NCBI RefSeq assembly: GCF_028291725.1
Contig: NZ_JAQGNT010000009.1
Location: 91,759-155,758 of the forward strand
Direction: 5' to 3'
Length of the DNA stretch: 64,000 nucleotides
From: Hydrocarboniphaga sp.
GTDB lineage: Bacteria > Pseudomonadota > Gammaproteobacteria > Nevskiales > Nevskiaceae
The notes beneath the pieces are model-generated. The model was given only the letters and a program-made list of their open reading frames with translations, did not search any database and had not been told where the DNA came from. This document shows, piece after piece, positions 44,579 to 53,500 of the stretch. The stretch's first letter is position 1; each line of letters starts with the position of its first letter. The translations under genes and the position numbers were made by a program.

Positions 44579-46002
44579 TCGCGATTCCTCATTGACGAGG
44601 CCAGCAGGGGTAGCGACACGGTCATGTGAACGCCACCGAATTTCGATGCCGCAGCGGACAGGCGTCCGCCGTGGGCCTCGACGATATTGCGGCAGATCGC
44701 AAGGCCCAGGCCGGCGCCGCCGTGGGCACGGTTGCGCGAACCTTCCACGCGATAGAAGCGCTCGAACAGGCGCGGCAACAGTTCGGGCGCGACACCCGGC
44801 GCCGAATCTTCGAAGTCGATCCGCGCATGCCCGGCCTCGCGGCGAATGCTGACGCGCAATTGGCCGCTGCCATCGGGCCTGGCCTCGGTATAGCGCAGGC
44901 TGTTTTCCAGCAGATTGACGAACAGCTGGCGCAACCGGCTTTCGTCGGCCAGCACCAGCATTTCCGAAGACGACGGCGCCTCGTTCAAGCTCAGGCCGCG
45001 CGACGCGAAGCGCTCACGGAACAGATCGAGACTGCTGTGAAGAATCTCGGCAACATCGACATCGACCTTGCGATAGGTCAGCGCGCCGGCGTCGGACAGC
45101 GACAAGTCGTACAGATCGCTGACCAGCTTGTTCAGATGGCGCGCTTCGGCCTGCAGCGAGCGGATCGCGTCGGTGGTCAGCGGACGCACACCGTCTTCGA
45201 GCGCTTCCATCTCGCCCTGCAGCACCGACAGCGGTGTGCGCAATTCATGCGAGACGTCGGCCATGAAAGCGCGGCGCATCTGCTCGTTTTTTTCCAGTGT
45301 GGTCGCGAGCTGGTTGAAGTCGCCTGCGAGCAGGCCGATCTCGTCGCTGGACGACACCGGCACGCGCGTCGAGTAGTTGCCGGCCGCGAGGCGCCGCGTC
45401 GCGCCGGCGATGCGGCGCACCGGTGCCAGGAACGCGCGCGCCAGCCCGAACGCGACCGCCGCCGCGAGCAGCCCGGCCAGCCCGCCGATGATCAGGTTCG
45501 CGCGCAGCTGCTGGCGCTGGAAGCGCACGTCGGCAGCAACGGTGACCTCCTCGAAGGGCGCCATCGCCAGCCAGCCGACGGAGTGGCCTTCGACCACGAT
45601 CGGCCGCGTCTCCGCGGCCGGGCCGATCTGCGAATAGCCGATCACCAGTTGGTGCTGATCATCGAGCACGGCGACACGAAGATTCAGGCCGGTCATTTCG
45701 ACGTCGCTCATCGGCGCGCGCTGGTCACCGGGCTTGTCCGGGTCGGTATCGGGTCGCGCCAGGCGGATCAGCGCGAACCAGGCGCGCGAGTTGTCACGCA
45801 GGAAATCCCAATTGCGATGCTGCCGGTACGCCTCGACCAGATCGGGCATCAGGGATTCCATGCGGGCACGGCCCTGCTCGTTGACGTAGCCGAGAAAGCC
45901 CTGCGTGAAGCTGATGCGCGCCGCCACTCCCATCGCCACCGCGACCAGCAGGCTGGTGGCGAGGATGGCGACAAACAGCTTGGCGGTCACGCTGGTCTTC
46001 AT
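44575..46002 (-). CDS. sensor histidine kinase (BaeS-like)
   Basis: This 475-aa membrane kinase has a helix at about residues 8-30 and a periplasmic sensor region. The second helix ([22 protein letters not shown]) leads into a HAMP domain ([19 protein letters not shown]). The HisKA box is [21 protein letters not shown] and the ATPase domain has [18 protein letters not shown] and [10 protein letters not shown] start at ATG 46002; 46038 adds 12 residues. The ligand is unknown; the RcnB-like neighbour hints at metal or envelope stress. Confidence 0.91.
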   Translation of the reverse strand: MKTSVTAKLFVAILATSLLVAVAMGVAARISFTQGFLGYVNEQGRARMESLMPDLVEAYRQHRNWDFLRDNSRAWFALIRLARPDTDPDKPGDQRAPMSDVEMTGLNLRVAVLDDQHQLVIGYSQIGPAAETRPIVVEGHSVGWLAMAPFEEVTVAADVRFQRQQLRANLIIGGLAGLLAAAVAFGLARAFLAPVRRIAGATRRLAAGNYSTRVPVSSSDEIGLLAGDFNQLATTLEKNEQMRRAFMADVSHELRTPLSVLQGEMEALEDGVRPLTTDAIRSLQAEARHLNKLVSDLYDLSLSDAGALTYRKVDVDVAEILHSSLDLFRERFASRGLSLNEAPSSSEMLVLADESRLRQLFVNLLENSLRYTEARPDGSGQLRVSIRREAGHARIDFEDSAPGVAPELLPRLFERFYRVEGSRNRAHGGAGLGLAICRNIVEAHGGRLSAAASKFGGVHMTVSLPLLASSMRNRE

Positions 46003-46148
46003 CGCGGTTCTCGTTAAGGCGCACCGTTGTACGTTCATGGTGCTCGCTGATCAAGCGCTTAACGCCGAATCCACGTTTTTTCCATTATTGATACACGAAT
46101 CCGGCCCAGAGTCGCCTTCAGTTCTTCCACGTAACAAGGATTGAAGCC

Positions 46149-46658
46149 ATGACAAACAAGACCGCCAACAAGACTGCTTTTGCCGCCGCGCTGCTCGCGA
46201 CGCTAGCCATGACCTATGCCGGCACGAGTTCGGCTCGCGATGACCATAACCGGCAGGATCAGGCCAATCAGGCCGGGCACCATGACGATCGTCATGATGA
46301 TCGCCACGACGGCCGTGGGGACGAGCATCGTGACAATCGCAACGATCATGACAACGACCATAACGACGGCCATCACGACAATTGGAATGATCATGACGAC
46401 CGCCGCAACAACCATCAGCAGCGTTATCACGTCACCACCTACCAGCACCCGCGCGGTTATCAGGCGCGTCGCTGGGGGCCGGGCGAAACGCTGCCGCGCG
46501 GTTATCGCACGTCGAGCTATGTGGTCTATGACTACCAGCGGTATCGCCTGCGTGCGCCGCCGCGTGGTCAGCGCTGGGTGCGGGTCGACAATGACGTCGT
46601 GCTGATCTCGATTTCCAACGGCATCGTCGCCGAGCGCATCGGCTTCCTGTTCTACTAG
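46149..46658 (+). CDS. RcnB-family periplasmic protein, His/Asp-rich
   Basis: The 169-aa protein has a signal peptide ending about residue 29. A segment of about 65 residues made mostly of Asp, His, Asn and Arg (repeats such as DDRHDDRHDGRGDEH) follows, then a C-terminal RcnB domain (YQARRWGPGETLPRGYR, YRLRAPPRGQRWVRVDNDVVLI). RcnB in E. coli is a periplasmic protein affecting Ni/Co homeostasis. The His/Asp-rich part suggests metal or polyanion binding. It is divergent from the sensor kinase, so may belong to its regulon. Confidence 0.87.
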   Translation: MTNKTANKTAFAAALLATLAMTYAGTSSARDDHNRQDQANQAGHHDDRHDDRHDGRGDEHRDNRNDHDNDHNDGHHDNWNDHDDRRNNHQQRYHVTTYQHPRGYQARRWGPGETLPRGYRTSSYVVYDYQRYRLRAPPRGQRWVRVDNDVVLISISNGIVAERIGFLFY

Positions 46659-49141
46659 GCCGCTCTCAAATCGAAGCGGCGCTCGGTCCGGACCCACTCA
46701 TCGACCACGGTCGATGGCTGGGCCTTGGAGTACAGCCATCCCTGCACGGCCTGGCAACCGAGGCCGTGCAGGTAGGCGGCGGTATGCGGCTCTTCGACAC
46801 CCTCGGCGACGATGTCGATCTTCAGACGGTGCGCAAGTTCAACCGTGGCCTGCACGATTTCACGAACGCGCGCGTCGGAGTCCAGGCCGGAAATGAAGCT
46901 GCGATCGATCTTGATCGAATCCACCGGCAGCTGGTGCAGATAGCTCAGCGACGAATAGCCAGTACCGAAATCATCGAGCGAAATGCCCATGCCCTGATCG
47001 CGGACCCAGCGCAGACGCTGGGCGACGCCCTTGAAATCGCGGACCAGCACCCCTTCGGTGATTTCGAGCTTGATCTGCCTGCGCGCCAGCGGATGGCGCT
47101 TGAACAGATCCATCAAGCGCTCCATAAAGTCGATATCGGCGACGTCGTCGGGCGAAACATTGATCGAGATCCACGGCGCCAGGCGATCGACCGAAGCGGA
47201 CTTCCATAGCTCCACCATCTCAATCGCCTGGCGCAAGGCGCCGAGCGTCAACTGATGCACGTGATTCGTGCGCTCGGCCCAGGTGATGATCTCGGGGACC
47301 GCGATCTGGAACGACGCGTCCGGCCAACGCAGCAGCGACTCAAAGCCGAGGATGTCGCCGGTAGCCAGACTGATCACCGGCTCGTAGAACTGGCGGAACG
47401 CGCTGTTATCGAAGGCCTTCAGCAACACCCGGTCGCGGCTATCGACCGGTGTCTGCATGCGCGCCGTGGCCATCGCGCTCGGCGCCGGTTGCGCCGCCAG
47501 GGCGCGCTCGAAATTCAGGTACCGGCGGCTCAGCACCGACACCTGCCGCTCCATCTCGCGCAGCGTGCGGCGCCGATCCGCCGACACCACCAGCAGCGAG
47601 GCCAGCGCCGCGCCCAGCAACTGCACGACGAGTTGAACACTCCACCATGCCGCCGAGAACTTGAACGCGGCCGTTGCAGGCAGAGCCACGACCAGCTCCC
47701 AGACACGCCCACCGATCGACAGCTGCTGATGCGAACGGAGCCCGCTTTCCAGATTGGAGCTGCCTTCGTTCACCAGGATTTCGACGCCGTTCTGGTCACT
47801 GGTGAACAGCGGCGTGCGCTGTCCGCCGGTGACATCCGTCAGTTGAATCCAGGCGCTGTCGGGCAGCTCCGCCGCAGCGTCGATCGCCATCTGCAGCAGC
47901 TTCCCGGGCCGCTGGAGCAGTAGCAGATAGCCGGGCGGCTGGCTGCCGACGCTGCGCAGGGGGATCGCCCAGGCCAGCAGGCGATGACCCTGATCGTCGC
48001 GAAGCATCCGCAAGGGCGCGCTGAGCCGCGCACGGGAACCGGCCCAGGCGTTGGCCAGCAACGCGCGCCCGTCCGGGTCGCTGCTCAGTGCGAGGCCGAC
48101 CATGCGTTTGGACAGCGAAGCCGGCGCCACCTGGTCGATGACCGTCTCGGCCTGGCTGATCCGGATCGGCGTGGGCATGTCGCCGCCGGTGATCGCGCTG
48201 ATCTGCACGGTGACACCCAGGCGCGCACCGGCACGCGCTTCGAAAGCAGCCTGATCTTCTGGTGCCAGCGCCTGGGCCACCGCGATGGCGGTGATGCTCG
48301 GGTCCTTGTCGATCAGTTTCGCGGCCAGATCGTCGAGCACCTGCGGCTCGACATCGTCGCGGCGGAATGCCGCCTGCAGGCCGATCGACATCAGGTCGAT
48401 GTTGTCGGCTTCGTCGTGCAGCGCTTCGCCGGCGGCCTCAAAACGACTGCCGAGACTGCTGCGCTCCAGTTTGATCGAGTGGCTCAGCAGGCCATAAGTG
48501 AGAACCCAGCTGCCCAGCACCATCGCGGCCACCGACAACACCAGGCCGGTCTGGCGCCGGCTCGACCCTTCATTGTTCACCCGTCGGTCGAGCAGCCAGG
48601 CCAGCGGATAAATCACGGTGACGCTGAGCATCGAGCCGGCATAGGCGACGAGCCAGAAATTGAACGTCGTCGGATGCGGAATCACGTCCTGAGCGTACAG
48701 CGTCAGCGTCGTAACCGAGGGGCTGACCAGGCAGCCTAGCGGCGCGACCACCAGGATGCCGAACAGGGGATGCAGCTTGCGCCCGGCCAGGGTTTCGAAG
48801 CGCCGCAGCAGCCCGACCTGCACCAGCGCCTGCGCACCGAGACCCGCGATCAGCAGCGCAAAGACCCAGGGAGCCAGGGGAGCCTTGAACACCGCCGGCC
48901 AGCCGAATTGCACCGACATCAGATAGCCGATCGCGATGCCGCCAAGAGCTGCCAGGCTGCCACGCCAGCCCAGCAGCAGCGTGGCGACGAACACCACGCC
49001 CGGTGCCGGTCTGAGCAGGCCGGCGATGCCGGTTTCGCCCAGTACCAGCAACTCCATCGTGAACGTCACGGCACTGCATAGGGCAGCAAGCAGCAGCCAG
49101 TCGATCTGGCGGCCATGCAGAGCCCTAAGAAATTTGAACAT
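46655..49141 (-). CDS. membrane EAL-domain c-di-GMP phosphodiesterase with MASE1-like and CHASE-like sensor regions
   Basis: The 828-aa protein has about 8 N-terminal membrane helices resembling MASE1 and a periplasmic region of about 300 residues that looks like a CHASE sensor. Another helix leads to a C-terminal EAL domain (about 570-815). The EAL motif reads ESL (GFESLLRW) but keeps the Glu. NVSPDDVAD, DDFGTGYSSL, KIDRSF and AEGVE are intact, so hydrolysis of c-di-GMP is probable. There is no GGDEF domain. Its end overlaps the RcnB-like gene by 4 bp in convergent orientation. Confidence 0.88.
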   Translation of the reverse strand: MFKFLRALHGRQIDWLLLAALCSAVTFTMELLVLGETGIAGLLRPAPGVVFVATLLLGWRGSLAALGGIAIGYLMSVQFGWPAVFKAPLAPWVFALLIAGLGAQALVQVGLLRRFETLAGRKLHPLFGILVVAPLGCLVSPSVTTLTLYAQDVIPHPTTFNFWLVAYAGSMLSVTVIYPLAWLLDRRVNNEGSSRRQTGLVLSVAAMVLGSWVLTYGLLSHSIKLERSSLGSRFEAAGEALHDEADNIDLMSIGLQAAFRRDDVEPQVLDDLAAKLIDKDPSITAIAVAQALAPEDQAAFEARAGARLGVTVQISAITGGDMPTPIRISQAETVIDQVAPASLSKRMVGLALSSDPDGRALLANAWAGSRARLSAPLRMLRDDQGHRLLAWAIPLRSVGSQPPGYLLLLQRPGKLLQMAIDAAAELPDSAWIQLTDVTGGQRTPLFTSDQNGVEILVNEGSSNLESGLRSHQQLSIGGRVWELVVALPATAAFKFSAAWWSVQLVVQLLGAALASLLVVSADRRRTLREMERQVSVLSRRYLNFERALAAQPAPSAMATARMQTPVDSRDRVLLKAFDNSAFRQFYEPVISLATGDILGFESLLRWPDASFQIAVPEIITWAERTNHVHQLTLGALRQAIEMVELWKSASVDRLAPWISINVSPDDVADIDFMERLMDLFKRHPLARRQIKLEITEGVLVRDFKGVAQRLRWVRDQGMGISLDDFGTGYSSLSYLHQLPVDSIKIDRSFISGLDSDARVREIVQATVELAHRLKIDIVAEGVEEPHTAAYLHGLGCQAVQGWLYSKAQPSTVVDEWVRTERRFDLRAA

Positions 49142-49271
49142 CTCCCCCCGCGCCTGTCGCCATCGCTGCTCCCCGGTCCAGGGACCCGCGCGGAACGCGA
49201 GTTCTTTATCGGCGGCCTGTCTTTTTAGCCAGTATTGACCAGGTGATCAATAGTTCATGATTGCCTAATGC

Positions 49272-50441
49272 CTAAGGATCAGGCGGCTGATCGGGCGGCA
49301 GGTACTTCCAGGCGACCACCGTGCCGGCGAGTGCCACGCCGGCCGCGATCATGAACAGAATTTCGGGGCTCGTGGCCTGCCACAGATATCCCGACGCGAT
49401 CGACCCGATCGATCCGCCCAGGCCATAGGTGGCCGAGTTGTACAGCGCCTGCCCTCGCCCATGCAGCGCGGGCGGAAACAGGGTCTGCACGTACTTCATC
49501 GCGACCAGGTGATAGCAGGCAAAGCTGCTGGCATGCAGCAGCTGCGCGAATACCAGCATCGGCAGCGAATCGACACCCAGGCCGATCGCCAGCCAGCGCA
49601 GCATCGTCGTCAGCAGCGCGACGATCATCAGGCGCCGCGTGCCGACGGCGCGCAGCAGCGGCGCGGCAAACACAAACAGCAGGATCTCGGCGACGACCGC
49701 CAGAGCCCACAACTGGCCAGCGGAGCTGCGGCTGTAATGATGCCGATCGAGGAACACCGTGAAGAAGTTGTAGTAAGGCGCATAACTCAGCTGCGAGCAG
49801 AAACACACCAGCAGCATCGCGATCACCGCCGGCTGGCGCATCACCGCGAGCATCGACGGCCGCGGCCCGGACGGCCGGTCTGCAGCCATGACCGGCGCCG
49901 CGCGATGATCGGGCACCGCCCAGGCGGCGATGGCCATGCCGGCGAACAGCACCGCAACCAGCCAGGGCTCCCAAAGCACACCGATCCCGTCGAGCAGCGG
50001 GCCGACCGCCAGCACCGCGCCGACAAAACCGACCGAGCCCCATACGCGGACGTGCGGATATTCGCCGCCGCCGTCGCGCAAATGGTTCAGCGCGACCACC
50101 TCGAACTGCGGCAGCAGCGCGTTCCAGAACAGCGTGTAGGCGAGCATCAGCGCCATCACCGCCGGCGCGCTCTGCACCAGCGGGATCGCGGCGAAAATCA
50201 GCAGGCTCGCCAGCGCCGCCAGACGGATCATCCCCATGCGCTCGCCGCGCCGGTCCGCCCACCAGCCCCACAGGATCGGCACCGTGGCGCGCGACAGCCC
50301 CATCAGCCCGAAAGCGATGCCGACCTGCGGCGCGCTCAGCCCGCGCGCGAGCAGGTACGGAGTCCAGTACGCCATGAAGGCGCCGACCGTGCCGTAGTAG
50401 CAGAAATAGAAGGCCGCGAGGCGGACCTTGAGGCTGAACAT
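49272..50441 (-). CDS. MFS transporter, HcaT / PucC-like (MFS_1_like)
   Basis: The 389-aa carrier has about 12 membrane helices. The start FYFCYYGTVGAFMAYWTPYLLARGLS and the loop motif WGWWADRRGERMGMIRL, then YPHVRVWGSVGFV, resemble the HcaT family of putative phenylpropionate permeases and nucleoside-permease-like proteins. The substrate is unknown. The ORF-track start is 162 bp too far upstream and covers repeats; I use ATG 50441. It is divergent from imuA. Confidence 0.87.
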   Translation of the reverse strand: MFSLKVRLAAFYFCYYGTVGAFMAYWTPYLLARGLSAPQVGIAFGLMGLSRATVPILWGWWADRRGERMGMIRLAALASLLIFAAIPLVQSAPAVMALMLAYTLFWNALLPQFEVVALNHLRDGGGEYPHVRVWGSVGFVGAVLAVGPLLDGIGVLWEPWLVAVLFAGMAIAAWAVPDHRAAPVMAADRPSGPRPSMLAVMRQPAVIAMLLVCFCSQLSYAPYYNFFTVFLDRHHYSRSSAGQLWALAVVAEILLFVFAAPLLRAVGTRRLMIVALLTTMLRWLAIGLGVDSLPMLVFAQLLHASSFACYHLVAMKYVQTLFPPALHGRGQALYNSATYGLGGSIGSIASGYLWQATSPEILFMIAAGVALAGTVVAWKYLPPDQPPDP

Positions 50442-50511
50442 GGCGGAGCGCCGTAATGCGGCCGCGCACTCTACGCGCAGCTTGCTTGCCGCGCTCCGTT
50501 TCAGCATCGGC

Positions 50512-50613
50512 AGGTCAGGCTTCAGCCCGACCGGCGCAGCTCCCGTAGGCTGGGATGGAGCGTAGCGAATCCCAGCTTTGCCGCTGGGTTTCGCTGCGCT
50601 CAACCCAGCCTAC
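50512..50613. repeat. REP-like half unit plus divergent REPIN (families E and A-like)
   Basis: Two adjacent structures lie between the MFS gene and imuA. First is a degenerate E-type hairpin (CAGGTCAGGCTTCAGCCCGAC, no clean GTAG). Then a REPIN starts GTAGGCTGGGATGGAGCGTAGC and ends GCGCTCAACCCAGCCTAC (50545-50613). The latter has the architecture of family A, but the arms differ at many positions and do not match each other exactly, so it is an old or hybrid copy. Confidence 0.75.
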
Positions 50614-50679
50614 GTCCCTGCGCTTCAACCCAGCGGTAACTTCAGGTTAACGTAGCGACCCATATCCGCGTCGCCCGCC

Positions 50680-51306
50680 ATGTCCTCGCGTCCGCTCCCC
50701 GAAAGCCTGCTGCAGCGCACCGATCTCTGGGTGGGTTCGCGGCTGGCGGCGGTGGCCGCGGAATCCACCGGCCATGCGGCGCTGGACCGGCTGTTGCCCG
50801 GCGGCGGCTGGCCGCTGGGCGCGCTCAGCGAAGTGCTGGTGCCGCGGCCCGGTGTCGGCGAGATGCAGCTGATCCTGCCGCTGCTGGCGCGGCTGTCGCA
50901 GGCCGGCCGGCGCGTCGCTTTCGTCGCACCGCCGCTGATCCCCTATGCGCCGGCGCTGCTGGCCGCCGGCGTCGACCTGGATCTCTGCTGGGTCGCCGAG
51001 CCTGCGTCGGCGGTCGACTGCGTCTGGGCGATCGAACAGATGCTGCGCTGTCCCGGCATCGGCGCGGTGGCTGGCTGGCTGGCCAGCGCCGACGAGCGCG
51101 TGCAGCGCCGCCTGCAACTCGCCGCCGAGGACAACGGCAGCGGCGGCGGCGCGATCGGCCTGCTGATCCGCCCGCCGCAGGCACGCCGCCAGCCCTCGGT
51201 CGCCGCGCTGCGGCTGGCGATCACGGCTAGCGCCGACGGCCCCATCGTCGAAGTGCTGAAAGCGCGCGGCGGCCGTGTCGGCCAGACCGCGAGGCTGGCA
51301 GCATGA
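50680..51306 (+). CDS. imuA: translesion synthesis protein ImuA
   Basis: ImuA is a RecA/SulA-like accessory factor of the ImuB-DnaE2 mutasome in damage-induced mutagenesis. The 208-aa protein has LLPGGGWPLGALSEVL near residue 38, where a Walker-A-like loop would be, and GEMQLILPLLARLSQAGRRVAFVAPP, typical of the family. The frame overlaps imuB by 4 bp. I see no LexA-type box in the upstream 75 bp, which mostly follow a REPIN. Confidence 0.9.
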   Translation: MSSRPLPESLLQRTDLWVGSRLAAVAAESTGHAALDRLLPGGGWPLGALSEVLVPRPGVGEMQLILPLLARLSQAGRRVAFVAPPLIPYAPALLAAGVDLDLCWVAEPASAVDCVWAIEQMLRCPGIGAVAGWLASADERVQRRLQLAAEDNGSGGGAIGLLIRPPQARRQPSVAALRLAITASADGPIVEVLKARGGRVGQTARLAA

Positions 51307-52742
51307 GCACCACCGGACTCTGGCTATGCATCGAGCTGCCGCAGTTGCCGCTCGAAGCGCTGGCGCTGCCGTCAAATGAGGCAGCGCCTGAGGCCGCGCC
51401 GCTGGTGGTCTATGCGCAGCACGGTTCGCGGCGCTGGGTGATCGCCGGCCGGCATCCGCGGATCGGCAACGGCGAAGCCCTGGGCAGCGTGCAGGCGCGC
51501 TTTCCCGACGTGCGCGCCGTGCCGCGCGACATCGCGGCCGAAACGGCGGCGCTGCAGGCGGTCGGCTGCCTCGCATACGGGCTCAGCGACCGCATCGTGC
51601 TCAGCAACGAGACACCGCGTGGGCTGTTCGATCGCCCGTTCCAGGCGGTCAACATCGACATCGCACCCAGCCTCAAATTGTTCGGCGGCCTGGCCGGCCT
51701 GCTCGATCGTGCCCGCAGCCTGCTCGGCACGCTGCCCTACACCACGCGGCTGGCGGTCGCACCGACACTGGAAGGCGCTGCCGTAGCGGTTCGCGCCGGG
51801 CTGACGCCGCTGGCCGATGCCGGCGCCTTGCGCAGCCGGCTCGCCGAACTGCCGCTGGAATTTCTGCGTTGGCCGCTGGCGGCGCAGGATCTGCTGCTGA
51901 ATTCCGGGCATGTGCATCTCGGCGACGTGCTGCGGCACGACGCCGCCAGTCTCGCCGCCCGACTCGGCCGCGAGTTCCCTGCGGCGCTGGCAAGGCTGCT
52001 CGGCAGCGCGCCCGATCCGCGCCCCTGGTTCACGCCGCCACCGCGCTATCGGCGCAAGCTCGATCTCGACGTCGAGATCGACGACTGGCAGGCTCTGCTG
52101 TTCCCGCTGCGCCGGCTGTTCGACGAGTTCGAAGCCTATCTGCGCGCACGCCAGGTCGCCGCGACGCAGCTGGCGCTGACCCTGTCGCGGCGGCGCACCG
52201 AGAACGAAGCCTTCGTGTTGCGCACCACGACGCCGACCCAGGACGCCGGCGTGTTCCTGCGCCTGCTGCGCGAGCGCTGGAACGCGCGGCCGCCGAGTGC
52301 GCCGGCCAGCGAACTGCGGCTGCGCGCGGATCAGTTCGTCGCGCTGCAATCACCGCAGACCCAGCTTTTCGATGACGGCCACAGCGACGGCGAAGCCTGG
52401 AACTCGCTGGCCGACCGCATCCGCGCGCGGCTCGGCGATGGCGCGCTATGGCGCCCGGGGCTGGCCGCCGATCACCGCCCCGAATTCGCCTGGTCCCGCG
52501 ACGGCGAACGGTGCAGCGAGCGGCCGCTGCCGCCGCGTCCGCCCTGGCTGCTGCGCCGTCCGCAGCCCTGGATACCGCGCGTACCGCTGGCGGCGGCGCC
52601 GGAGCGCATCAGCAGCGGCTGGTGGGACGAAGCCCCGATCGCGCGCGACTACTACCGCGCCAAAGGCGCCGATGGTGAAGGCCTTTGGGTTTACCAGGAC
52701 CGCCGCGATGGCCGCTGGTATCTGCAGGGTTTGTGGCAATGA
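51303..52742 (+). CDS. imuB: ImuB, Y-family polymerase-like mutasome hub
   Basis: ImuB is a catalytically degenerate Y-family protein that connects DnaE2 to the sliding clamp. The 479 aa begin LWLCIELPQLPLEAL; polymerase-type acidic residues are not in the canonical DVDAFFAS form, consistent with loss of activity. A clamp-binding-like motif QTQLF occurs near residue 357. The C-terminus ends with the conserved YYRAKGADGEGLWVYQDRRDGRWYLQG block typical of ImuB. It is coupled to imuA; dnaE2 follows after a REPIN and a reversed gene. Confidence 0.93.
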   Translation: MSTTGLWLCIELPQLPLEALALPSNEAAPEAAPLVVYAQHGSRRWVIAGRHPRIGNGEALGSVQARFPDVRAVPRDIAAETAALQAVGCLAYGLSDRIVLSNETPRGLFDRPFQAVNIDIAPSLKLFGGLAGLLDRARSLLGTLPYTTRLAVAPTLEGAAVAVRAGLTPLADAGALRSRLAELPLEFLRWPLAAQDLLLNSGHVHLGDVLRHDAASLAARLGREFPAALARLLGSAPDPRPWFTPPPRYRRKLDLDVEIDDWQALLFPLRRLFDEFEAYLRARQVAATQLALTLSRRRTENEAFVLRTTTPTQDAGVFLRLLRERWNARPPSAPASELRLRADQFVALQSPQTQLFDDGHSDGEAWNSLADRIRARLGDGALWRPGLAADHRPEFAWSRDGERCSERPLPPRPPWLLRRPQPWIPRVPLAAAPERISSGWWDEAPIARDYYRAKGADGEGLWVYQDRRDGRWYLQGLWQ

Positions 52743-52764
52743 CGGGTTTGCGTTGCTGCCGCTG

Positions 52765-52843
52765 GTAGGTCGGCAATCCCTTGCCGACGCGAGACCCCGG
52801 TTGCGCATCGAAGGTACACGTCGGCAAGGGATTGCCGACCTAC
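52765..52843. repeat. REPIN-like palindrome, family B (copy 3)
   Basis: GTAGGTCGGCAATCCCTTGC on the left and GGGATTGCCGACCTAC on the right, between the convergent imuB and peroxiredoxin genes. Both hairpins are intact. Confidence 0.9.
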
Positions 52844-52851
52844 GCGTACTG

Positions 52852-53427
52852 TCATCGCACCGCTTGAGCGTCGTGCCAGCTCTTCAGCGCCTGCAGTGTG
52901 TTCTTGACGTGATCGTCCGGGCTCAGCGCCGAATACGCGTACAGGATCTTGCCGTCCGGTGCGATCACGTAGGACGTGCGGTCGGAATGGCCGGGCCAGA
53001 GCATCAGCGTCGCGTCGTAGGACTTGGCGACCGTCAGTTTCGGGTCCGCGGCGACCGCGAACTTGCCGCCGCATTCGCTGACCGAGAACTTGTGCAAGGT
53101 GTCGAGATCGTCCTTGGATACGCCGATCACCTGGGCGCCCAGCGCCTTGAACTGTTCGGTAGCCTCGGCGAACTTGTGTGCCTCGACGTTGCAGCCCGAG
53201 CTGAAAGCAGCCGGGTAGAAGTACAGCACGACCGGGCCTTTCTTCAGCGCTTCAGTCAGCGAGAACGTGAACGGCTGGCCGGCCAGCGAAGCGTCGGCGG
53301 TGAACAGCGGCGCGACGGTGCCCGGCTTCAAGCTGGCAAGCACCGGCATGGCGACCGGAATCGAGATGATCGCGGCCATCGCAACGATCATCAGGCGGGG
53401 CGCAAGACGCAGGCGTGGCAGGGACAT
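52852..53427 (-). CDS. AhpC/TSA-family peroxiredoxin, exported
   Basis: The 191-aa protein has an N-terminal export signal (LMIVAMAAIISIPVAMPVLA) and a peroxiredoxin core of the BCP type: KKGPVVLYFYPAAFSSGC with the peroxidatic Cys, a second Cys in SVSECGGKF and the C-terminal SYVIAPDGKILYAYSAL. The active site has SSGC where most members have TPGC, so the Thr/Pro of the catalytic motif is missing. I start at ATG 53427, preceded by AAGGA at a proper spacing. It lies between imuB and dnaE2 on the opposite strand. Confidence 0.86.
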   Translation of the reverse strand: MSLPRLRLAPRLMIVAMAAIISIPVAMPVLASLKPGTVAPLFTADASLAGQPFTFSLTEALKKGPVVLYFYPAAFSSGCNVEAHKFAEATEQFKALGAQVIGVSKDDLDTLHKFSVSECGGKFAVAADPKLTVAKSYDATLMLWPGHSDRTSYVIAPDGKILYAYSALSPDDHVKNTLQALKSWHDAQAVR

Positions 53428-53500
53428 CGGCATTCCTTGCTGGATGAACGGACCTCGGCATCATACGACGCGCATGCAGCGGCGGATGCAGGGTGAGAAA

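Noticed and set aside
50614-50679. LexA/SOS box before imuA
   Set aside because: I looked for CTGT-N8-ACAG and GAAC-N7-GTTC type sites and found none; the same holds for the region before dnaE2.
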